Under the pieces are notes generated by a model. It was not told where the DNA came from and did not search any database. It was given only the letters and a program-made list of their open reading frames with translations. A stretch of 7,608 bases of DNA, taken from positions 1 through 7,608 of the forward strand of contig JALHHX010000105.1 in assembly GCA_022837245.1 (NCBI GenBank), written 5' to 3'. Below, piece after piece: positions 1 to 5,377 of the stretch. The translations under genes and the position numbers were made by a program. The stretch comes from Lentisphaerota bacterium (GTDB lineage Bacteria; Verrucomicrobiota; Kiritimatiellia; RFP12; UBA3636). Each line of letters opens with the position of its first letter. Position 1 is the first letter of the stretch.

Positions 1-108
1 CGCCTGCTTTGGAGGCGGTTGTGCCACTACTCATGGGCCGAAGCAAACTCAATGGATGTGGGAGGTACGCGCGAGGAGAGATGATTTGGAATCCCTGGGA
101 TTGAGGCA
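1..108 (+). pseudogene. Possible frameshifted N-terminal remnant of the FkbM methyltransferase
   Basis: No single frame is open through this stretch, but pieces resembling the FkbM N-terminal region appear in different frames. Frame 2 begins ACFGGGCATT, like the GxGxGDTxL loop. Frame 1 gives WAEANSMDVGG from about base 34. Frame 1 after the TGA at 82-84 gives FGIPGIEALLLTFAPY, which runs straight into the good C-terminal half. In intact relatives these pieces would follow each other in one frame. Either the gene carries several small indels, or the sequence is poor here, which is plausible if this is a contig edge. The resemblance is judged by eye only. Confidence 0.35.
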
Positions 109-489
109 TTGCTGTTGACATTTGCTCCATATCGGGAAAAAATAGAGATTGTTCCGAAATTCATTTCCGACAACTCCGACGGGGTCGACATTACAACGCT
201 GGACGAAATGCTTGGGGAAGCAACAGCGAATTTCATCAAGGCAGACATCGAAGGCGCTGAGGTTGATATGCTACGGGGCGGGGAGAAAACCTTAAAAAGA
301 AATGCAAACATCAAGTTGTCGCTGTGTACATATCATAACGAACATGACGCGGAGGAATTGCGAAGATTTCTTGAAGAACGCGGTCTCAAAACAAGATTCT
401 CAGACCATTTCATGATTATGCACTATGATCCAGATATGCGTTCGTCTTGGCTTAGACATGGCGTAATACGAGCCGTAAAACAAATGTAA
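109..489 (+). CDS. FkbM-family SAM-dependent methyltransferase, C-terminal part (5' incomplete or broken)
   Basis: The readable protein is the second half of an FkbM-type methyltransferase, a family that O-methylates sugars and other small molecules using S-adenosylmethionine. The segment KIEIVPKFISDN followed by VDITTLDEML, then FIKADIEGAEVDMLRGG (about residues 42-58) is the typical FkbM core, with the acidic DIEGAE motif at 46-51. It is followed by the family's usual YHNEHD and a C-terminal strand. The N-terminal half with the SAM-binding glycine loop is missing. The frame is open only from base 85, where an in-frame TGA ends at 84, and TTG 109 is just the first usable start, with no convincing ribosome binding site. 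I think it is not the real start. It points toward the convergent fucosyltransferase 57 bases away. Low GC matches the glycan genes beside it. The family call is good; the substrate is unknown, and a sugar of the same surface glycan is inferred from context. Confidence 0.75.
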   Translation: MLLTFAPYREKIEIVPKFISDNSDGVDITTLDEMLGEATANFIKADIEGAEVDMLRGGEKTLKRNANIKLSLCTYHNEHDAEELRRFLEERGLKTRFSDHFMIMHYDPDMRSSWLRHGVIRAVKQM

Positions 490-546
490 TCAGACGGGTA
501 TCACGATTCTGCCATCTCATGGTTAATATGGCCGTCAAAGGCCGTC

Positions 547-1566
547 TCAGTGTCTGGAAAATGTGGCAAGAAATCTCTGCGATATTGACTGTATCTTTGT
601 TTTACTGAAATATTTGTGGTAGTTGTTACTCCAGAACCCTGCCGGAGCACGCTTGGCATATTGTAAGTCCTGTGAGAAGATGTTCTGAGTGAACGCACAA
701 TATTTCGCGCGATCTGATTCAAGTTTTTCCACTTGCTCTTCCGCCAGAATTGGTGCGGAAACCATCTCCATCCACAGACGATAGTCGGAATCAACTTCTT
801 TGACTCTTTCCATCACGGCATTAAAATCCTCGAATCTTCCAGCGTTTATAAATGCTTTGGGGTTGAACTCTTCATCGATAGACGGATCCCCCCAGTAAAT
901 CGGTACTGTTCCAGCAATAAAGCTGGAGATAATCTTCTCTGTTGCGTAGCCATTGTAGCAGGCGTTTTCAGCCGCAATGGAAAACTTATATGGGCGCTTC
1001 ATCTCCACTGCCAGTCGGCGCCAATTCAGATTGCCGCGTGATTCCATGCCGGGTACGTTGTTCAGGTGTGCGCCCAATGAATCCACTCGCTTGTATTCGG
1101 AAAGCTTGTGGAATAATAAATCCCGGTTTGGATGGGCGTGTGGGTTGGCGTATATGAAATTGCAGAACTTCGTCTTATTGTGCAAGACCGACTCCGAAAA
1201 AGACCGCGGTTTGTCCAACTCTGTGCCTTCAGGAATGTGCGACCGGAAGAAATCGATTACAGGAGGCCGTCCAATCCGATCGTCCAGACAAAAGTTTTTA
1301 TCAAAAGACACCGCATAATCGAAGACGTTCATGTCGGGGAAGATCGCTTCACCGCTAAAAAACAAGGTCACACGTCGACCGTCGTTCAACCGGATAAATT
1401 TCTTCCGCGTTTTTTGGGACACGTATATATGTTCAGAAGCTATGATGTAATCTGGCGACACAGGGTCCAACACAAGTTTGAACTCCCTATTGTCTAGCTG
1501 TAGCGTTTTGTTCCAGTTTTCTTCAGATTTGTCTGTATGTGTTGTCCAGTAACGAATTTCTTTCAT
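547..1566 (-). CDS. Alpha-1,3/4-fucosyltransferase, GT10 family
   Basis: This enzyme is predicted to transfer L-fucose from GDP-fucose onto a glycan acceptor, usually GlcNAc or Glc in a Lewis-type structure. The 339 residues cover a GT10 catalytic region in the expected order. FFSGEAIFPD at 69-78 carries E73, likely equivalent to the catalytic Glu of Helicobacter FucT. FIYANPHAHPNR at 137-148 ends in the conserved Arg. AAENACYNGYATEKI at 198-212, followed by IYWGDPSI at 223-230, is the GDP-fucose site and the family signature. There is no signal peptide, so it should act in the cytoplasm. The Helicobacter heptad repeats are absent; the tail from about 305 is basic and aromatic and might touch the membrane. 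The ATG lies 9 bases after the GT4 stop, without a clear Shine-Dalgarno, so it is probably the last gene of the operon. The family is near certain; the acceptor and linkage are not known. Confidence 0.93.
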   Translation of the reverse strand: MKEIRYWTTHTDKSEENWNKTLQLDNREFKLVLDPVSPDYIIASEHIYVSQKTRKKFIRLNDGRRVTLFFSGEAIFPDMNVFDYAVSFDKNFCLDDRIGRPPVIDFFRSHIPEGTELDKPRSFSESVLHNKTKFCNFIYANPHAHPNRDLLFHKLSEYKRVDSLGAHLNNVPGMESRGNLNWRRLAVEMKRPYKFSIAAENACYNGYATEKIISSFIAGTVPIYWGDPSIDEEFNPKAFINAGRFEDFNAVMERVKEVDSDYRLWMEMVSAPILAEEQVEKLESDRAKYCAFTQNIFSQDLQYAKRAPAGFWSNNYHKYFSKTKIQSISQRFLATFSRH

Positions 1567-1575
1567 AAAGAACCA

Positions 1576-2760
1576 TTATGTCCGGCGGCTGGAAGCGGAT
1601 CTCATGAATTCATAGAACAAATCAGATCGAGCTTTCCAGTTCCAATGTCCTCGTAATCTGGCCACCTCTGATTCCGATGGTCTAACCCTAGCAAGTTCTT
1701 CTTCGTCACCGAGAAGGCGCAATATTGCCTTCGCATATGCCGCTTGGTCGAAGCACGGGACTTTCACACAGCCTTCTTTGTAGACTTCGCGTAACGCCGG
1801 CAAGTCGTACATGACGACGGGAAGGCCGGTGCATAGAGCCTCTGCGGCGACCATGCCATTGTTATCATAAACAGTTGAATGCACTAAGAAACGAGACTTT
1901 CCGTATATTTCGTATTTGGCTTCATTATTTACGTATCCTAGCCACTCCACGTTGCCGTCTATTTCAAGTGAGCGGGCTTTTTCGCGCAAGTGCGATTCGT
2001 ATTGTGGTTCGCCATTCCCAATTATGGCCAGCAATGCCAATGGATGCTCCGCCACGACGCGCGCCCATATGTCAAGAAGCCCCGATATCCCCTTTTGCGG
2101 ATGTAGCCGGCTGCAGAAAACCGCGTCATAATGAGCATCACCGCGAGTAGCCGGAATTTGTTCCACGTTGACACCGCCGTATATCGCCAACGCATGTTCC
2201 TGAAGGCGTGTAGAAAAACGATTTTTATCAACATCGTTAGTTATCACCACGCCGTGACCGCGTTTTTCTATCATGCTTAGTATGTGCTTCTGATAAAAAT
2301 AGTATACGAGATATTTCAATGGCGGAAAGCCATAGTGATTCTTGAGGTTTTCGAATATGAAAGGAACAAACAAAAAGAAGGACGGGATCCACGTGAAACC
2401 CAGCTCCCGACATAGACGGTCCGCGGGAACGACATCGACTCCGAAATCCGAGACGCAATAAACAACATCGTCTTGCCCAACTCCATTCTCATCGAAAACA
2501 CGTTTGACATGATGATAGAGATGCCTGCAGGTACCAAAATAATGGGTTCTTTCACTTTTCCCGAATTCAGGGATGCCGACAATCCTTAAGCGTCCTCCAG
2601 AGCGGATGCCATTTTCCGTGAATGTCTCCACTTTGGGCGTGACAACCAGGCATTCGAGGTCGTCAGGACGATGACGCAGCATCTCCAAAATGATTTTTGA
2701 ATTCCCGCCCATCGTTCCAGGCGGGCTTATCCCATTTGCTATTACAACGAACCGTCGCAT
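1576..2760 (-). CDS. Glycosyltransferase, GT4 family (GT-B fold)
   Basis: A retaining glycosyltransferase that probably adds a nucleotide-activated sugar to a growing surface glycan at the cytoplasmic face. At 394 residues it is normal for the family. The N-terminal acceptor domain starts VVIANGISPPGTMGGNSK with the glycine-rich turn at about 15-20. The C-terminal donor domain begins near 212 with FCSRLHPQKG (215-224). It continues with the IIGNGEPQYE strand-loop (246-255) and ends with DNNGMVAAEALCTGLPVV (299-316), the place of the EX7E motif. The first Glu of that motif is Asp here (D299) and the second is E307, a variant worth noting but chemically conservative. There is no signal peptide. 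The gene starts 20 bases after the xseB stop, ends 9 bases before the fucosyltransferase, and has clearly lower GC than the genes upstream of it in the operon. The donor and acceptor sugars cannot be read from the sequence. Confidence 0.92.
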   Translation of the reverse strand: MRRFVVIANGISPPGTMGGNSKIILEMLRHRPDDLECLVVTPKVETFTENGIRSGGRLRIVGIPEFGKSERTHYFGTCRHLYHHVKRVFDENGVGQDDVVYCVSDFGVDVVPADRLCRELGFTWIPSFFLFVPFIFENLKNHYGFPPLKYLVYYFYQKHILSMIEKRGHGVVITNDVDKNRFSTRLQEHALAIYGGVNVEQIPATRGDAHYDAVFCSRLHPQKGISGLLDIWARVVAEHPLALLAIIGNGEPQYESHLREKARSLEIDGNVEWLGYVNNEAKYEIYGKSRFLVHSTVYDNNGMVAAEALCTGLPVVMYDLPALREVYKEGCVKVPCFDQAAYAKAILRLLGDEEELARVRPSESEVARLRGHWNWKARSDLFYEFMRSASSRRT

Positions 2761-2780
2761 GATTAAACGCTTTTCCGCGA

Positions 2781-3035
2781 CTACTTTTCCGCGGTTTCGT
2801 CGAAGGGTTCGGATTTGATGGCGCCATCAGGGGAGCGGGTGAGTTTTTCCACTTTGCGCTCGATTTCAGTAAGCTTTTTGTTGCAGGTGTCCACAAGCTT
2901 GCGGCCTTCTTCGAAGAGTTTGACCATGGAGTCCAAGTCGGTCTCTCCCGATTCCATAAGCGACACTATTTCTTCGAGCCGTCCAACCGACTGCTCAAAT
3001 GTCATTTCCTCAGGTTTTACTGCCTTTTTTTCCAT
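2781..3035 (-). CDS. xseB: Exodeoxyribonuclease VII small subunit
   Basis: XseB is the small subunit of exonuclease VII. Several copies bind the large subunit XseA, and the complex degrades single-stranded DNA to oligonucleotides. The 84 residues match the family length. The signature FEQSVGRLEEIV (14-25), the LESGE-like turn MESGETDLD (27-35) and LFEEGRKLVDTCNKKL (40-55) form the expected helical pair, followed by an acidic, probably disordered tail. The ATG has a good GGAG about 8 bases upstream that lies inside the preceding GT9 gene. The two genes overlap by 19 bases in different frames, so translational coupling is likely. xseA is not in the window. xseB is more usually found beside xseA or isoprenoid genes (ispA, dxs), so its place between two glycosyltransferases is unusual. 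Confidence in identity is high. Confidence 0.93.
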   Translation of the reverse strand: MEKKAVKPEEMTFEQSVGRLEEIVSLMESGETDLDSMVKLFEEGRKLVDTCNKKLTEIERKVEKLTRSPDGAIKSEPFDETAEK

Positions 3036-4141
3036 TTTTCATTCTCCAATATGGTGCGTAGTGCCTCAACAAGCTGGGGGCCGGTTACGGTAAGCACGCA
3101 TTCCGGGTTGCGACACGGTTTTGAATAGCCGAACAACGAACAAGGCGCACACTGCGCTTGACATGTCACCGATACTCCAGCTCCTTCAGGCGGCCCCCAC
3201 TTCGCGGGGTCGCTTGGACCGAATAATACCACAACAGGCGCCCCAACCGCCACCGCAAGATGAGCGATGCCGGAGTCTGGCCCCAAAAGCGCGACAGACT
3301 GTCTGCAAAGAGCCACGGTTTCTTCAAGTCTAAGTTTTCCACAGACGTCAAGCGCAGCACCTTCCGCCAAATTTGCTATTTCTGCAGCATACCCAACGTC
3401 TTCTTTTCCGCCGATTATGACAGCCTGAAGTCCGAATTCATCCCTTGCTGTACTGCAAACTTCCGACATTGCCGCAGCCGGGCTCCGCTTCTCAGGGATG
3501 CTGCCGCCGGCGTGGACCACGAGTGTGCGTGCGGGTTCGACTCCCGCCAGAGAGTCCGGCAATTCGGGCAGGGCGGCGTCAGCAAGAATGCCGGCTCTGG
3601 ACGGAAACTGTGTCACGTCAGATATTGCCTGAAGGAGCTTCATGAACTGCTCGTCTTCCTGCCCGGTGGTGTTGTAATCCACCAGGTGGGTGTAGAGACC
3701 ATGACGCCGCGGGTTCGTCTTGAAACCAACTCTTATGGGAGCCTTCGTGAGCGCGGCCATGGCGGCAGAAAAATTATGGAACTGCTCCGTGTCAATTGCA
3801 GCGGCATAACCACCGTGGCGGAGTGCAGACACTGCCACGCACGGTGTTTTGTCGTAGCAGATTATTTTCGAGCCGGGCATGGAGAGCTCGAACACCTTTC
3901 TGTTGCGCGTTTCGCAGATGATGTCGATGCGGCGTTCCGGGAACGCCTCGCGCAGTGCTCTTAGCATGGGCAAGAGCATCACGGCGTCGCCTATTCCGCC
4001 GGGGCGTATCACGACAACCGGGCCTTCGATCTCCTGTAGCGGCCGGATTTCCCGTGCCTTCTGCGCGCGTGAGAGGGCGGTGCAGGCTATGGATCCGGCG
4101 ATCGAGTCGGCCGACTTCAGCAATCGTTTTTTGAAGCTCAT
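3017..4141 (-). CDS. GT9-family glycosyltransferase (heptosyltransferase-like)
   Basis: GT9 enzymes include the LPS inner-core heptosyltransferases WaaC, WaaF and WaaQ and related transferases acting at the inner membrane. This 374-residue protein has the family landmarks. VVVIRPGGIGDAVMLLP (42-58) includes the conserved Asp of GGIGD. IDTEQFHNF sits near 116-124. HAGGSIPEKRSP (210-221) stands in for the usual HPGA..KRWP. GPDSGIAHLAVAVGAPVV (287-304) and LFGPSDPAKWGP (306-317) form the nucleotide-sugar site. A cysteine cluster near the end (C327, C331, C334, C343, C348) is seen in many GT9 proteins. A 30-residue basic N-terminal extension precedes the first strand. The start overlaps the stop of the upstream peptidase-like gene as ATGA (4138-4141), so translation is probably coupled; no separate ribosome binding site is visible. 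True heptosyltransferase activity is an inference; another hexose is possible. Confidence 0.9.
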   Translation of the reverse strand: MSFKKRLLKSADSIAGSIACTALSRAQKAREIRPLQEIEGPVVVIRPGGIGDAVMLLPMLRALREAFPERRIDIICETRNRKVFELSMPGSKIICYDKTPCVAVSALRHGGYAAAIDTEQFHNFSAAMAALTKAPIRVGFKTNPRRHGLYTHLVDYNTTGQEDEQFMKLLQAISDVTQFPSRAGILADAALPELPDSLAGVEPARTLVVHAGGSIPEKRSPAAAMSEVCSTARDEFGLQAVIIGGKEDVGYAAEIANLAEGAALDVCGKLRLEETVALCRQSVALLGPDSGIAHLAVAVGAPVVVLFGPSDPAKWGPPEGAGVSVTCQAQCAPCSLFGYSKPCRNPECVLTVTGPQLVEALRTILENEKWKKRQ

Positions 4142-5145
4142 TTCGCTGGTGAGGCGTTGTTTTGGGGTGGGGGTCTAAGCTCCGGCGGAACATCCTCGCC
4201 GCGTTCGATTCTGTTTATGATTCCGACCACGAGATTGCCTGCCTTGTGGAGCGAATTGGGGTCGATTTTGTCGATTGTATCTTCCGCCGTGTGCCAGTAG
4301 TCGTGCTTGCCGGGTGCGGAGCCGTATTCGAAATCGATCAGGTTGAGCGAGGGAAAACCGTTCATTATGAACGGCAAATGGTCGTCGATGACGATGTTCT
4401 GGCCTAGGGAGACTCTGGCGTTCTCGGGGTTTGCGGACGATTCCTTAACGGCGACCGTGGCGAGCCACGGCGTCACATTGCGCGGGATTTCGAGCTTCTG
4501 GTTGGAATCGCCGACCATGTCGATGATAAAGGCGGCCGTGAGCGGGGACGAGCCGCGGTAGCGGACTAACTGCGCAGCCATGCGTTTGCTGCCGTGCAGG
4601 CCGTCGTCGTCGCGGTATGAACTGCCAACGGCCTCCTCGCCGTCGAAAAACGCGAACCGGATGGTGTGGTACAGCTCGGGCTTCGTCGTCGAAAAGTGGT
4701 CGATGAGTCCCAGGAGCACGCCGGTGGTCGAGCCGCCGTCGTTTGCGCCCTGAAAACCGTCGGAAATGCCGGCTTTCGTGTCATAGTGCGAGCCAAGCAG
4801 GATAACCCGGTTCGATTTGCCGGGGATGTCCACGTATATATTGCAGAATGTTTTCTTTCCAAACGCCGTGTTCTCAGTCCAGGTATCGGCCTTGGGAGCA
4901 TATCCCATGCGCTGGATCTGCTGTGCGATCCAACGCGAGGAACGCGCGGCGTTGACAGTGCCGGAATCGCGCGGCGATATCTCCACAAACTGAGAGACGT
5001 ATGCGAACATTTTGACGCCGGTTTCGGGTGGCAGGGGGTCGATGCCCGTCCGCGCCGGCACCTTCTCCCGCGTGCATCCGTGCGTCACGGCTGCGAACGC
5101 CAACGCGGCTACGAGGGCATATGCCGTGTGGAAAATCTTTTTCAT
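4138..5145 (-). CDS. Secreted M28-family zinc enzyme, glutaminyl-peptide cyclotransferase-like
   Basis: The protein belongs to the M28 peptidase fold and most resembles the glutaminyl cyclase (QC) branch, which converts N-terminal Gln of proteins to pyroglutamate. Residues 1-23 are a signal peptide (KK, then a hydrophobic stretch), with Cys24 as a possible lipidation site. The box THGC is poor, with His at -2, so the lipoprotein call is tentative. Metal and catalytic landmarks are all present: LGSHYDTK (H120), GANDGGST (D136), FFDGEEA (E170, E171), IIDMVGDSN (D209), IDDHLPF (D255) and YWHTAEDT (W284, H285). The DDHLPF element, the GLHGSKRMA segment after DGEEA and the WH pair are QC-like rather than typical of aminopeptidases. 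A short proline-rich tail follows. It should act in the periplasm or on the outer membrane. It is the first gene of the five-gene run and is coupled by ATGA to the GT9 gene. An M28 aminopeptidase remains possible. Confidence 0.85.
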   Translation of the reverse strand: MKKIFHTAYALVAALAFAAVTHGCTREKVPARTGIDPLPPETGVKMFAYVSQFVEISPRDSGTVNAARSSRWIAQQIQRMGYAPKADTWTENTAFGKKTFCNIYVDIPGKSNRVILLGSHYDTKAGISDGFQGANDGGSTTGVLLGLIDHFSTTKPELYHTIRFAFFDGEEAVGSSYRDDDGLHGSKRMAAQLVRYRGSSPLTAAFIIDMVGDSNQKLEIPRNVTPWLATVAVKESSANPENARVSLGQNIVIDDHLPFIMNGFPSLNLIDFEYGSAPGKHDYWHTAEDTIDKIDPNSLHKAGNLVVGIINRIERGEDVPPELRPPPQNNASPAK

Positions 5146-5151
5146 GCCCGT

Positions 5152-5157
5152 ATTATA
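5152..5157 (-). promoter_or_regulatory. Candidate -10 element (TATAAT) of the five-gene minus-strand operon
   Basis: On the minus strand a perfect TATAAT is followed by ACGGGC and then the ATG of the QC-like gene at 5145. If used, transcription would begin at or next to the start codon, giving a leaderless mRNA, and indeed no Shine-Dalgarno precedes this ATG. The matching -35 region is only a T-run around 5175-5180, which is weak. A moved start is unlikely because the signal peptide begins exactly here. Confidence 0.4.
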
Positions 5158-5226
5158 TGCTATCGTGGGGAAATAAAAAAGTATTTTGGGACTAGATTCG
5201 CAGCACTTTTTGAATTAAATTATTTC

Positions 5227-5256
5227 TTGCAAATGCGACGCCGCGTGAGCTATACT
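5227..5256 (+). promoter_or_regulatory. Candidate sigma-70-type promoter for tRNA-Gln and ilvC
   Basis: TTGCAA at 5227-5232 and TATACT at 5251-5256 are separated by 18 bases. They match the -35 consensus at 4 of 6 and the -10 consensus at 5 of 6. An AT-rich stretch just upstream (about 5208-5226) could act as an UP element. The expected start point, around 5263, lies about eight bases before the mature tRNA end, as is usual for tRNA genes. If the organism is a Bacteroidota member, its own promoter consensus differs and this call would weaken. Confidence 0.55.
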
Positions 5257-5270
5257 GCCAAGTTCATCAG

Positions 5271-5344
5271 TGCCTCATGGTGTAATGGTAGCACAATTGA
5301 CTCTGGATCAATTTGTCTAGGTTCGAATCCTAGTGAGGCAACCA
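5271..5344 (+). tRNA. tRNA-Gln (anticodon CUG), CCA encoded
   Basis: A complete cloverleaf can be drawn. The 7-bp acceptor stem pairs TGCCTCA (5271-5277) with TGAGGCA (5334-5340). The D arm runs from 5280 to 5294 with GGT in the loop. The anticodon stem ATTGA/TCAAT (5296-5300, 5308-5312) encloses the loop CTCTGGA, so the anticodon CTG is at 5303-5305 and reads CAG. The T arm is CTAGG/CCTAG (5317-5321, 5329-5333) with loop TTCGAAT. The variable region has 4 bases. The discriminator is A5341 and CCA is encoded at 5342-5344. All stems are fully paired apart from one G-T pair in the D stem, so the gene should be functional. It sits 33 bases upstream of ilvC on the same strand. Confidence 0.97.
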
Positions 5345-5363
5345 GTAAAGCAAGGATATAATT

Positions 5364-5368
5364 AGGAG
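5364..5368 (+). promoter_or_regulatory. Ribosome binding site of ilvC
   Basis: AGGAG lies 9 bases before the ATG at 5378, in an otherwise A-rich spacer. It fixes the ilvC start and shows that ilvC has its own strong initiation site only about 20 bases after the end of the tRNA. Confidence 0.85.
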
Positions 5369-5377
5369 CAAAATAAA

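Noticed and set aside
490..546. Possible terminator between the convergent FkbM and GT10 genes
   Set aside because: AGACGG (492-497) could pair with CCGTCT (542-547), but the loop would be over 40 bases and no T-run follows; the repeated GGCCGTC is too short to mean much.
3260..3964. A 234-codon open frame on the plus strand
   Set aside because: It lies wholly antisense to the well-supported GT9 gene, shows no recognisable domain, and its composition follows from the GC-rich codons opposite.
5271..5344. Integration site (attachment site) at the tRNA 3' end
   Set aside because: No integrase gene and no repeat of the tRNA 3' end is seen in the window.
4666..5361. A 231-codon plus-strand open frame running through the tRNA
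   Set aside because: It is antisense to the QC-like gene and then reads through the complete tRNA-Gln; no family resemblance and no ribosome binding site.
5345..5377. T-box, attenuator or terminator between tRNA-Gln and ilvC
   Set aside because: The gap is only 33 bases, A-rich, with no stem-loop and no T-box sequence.
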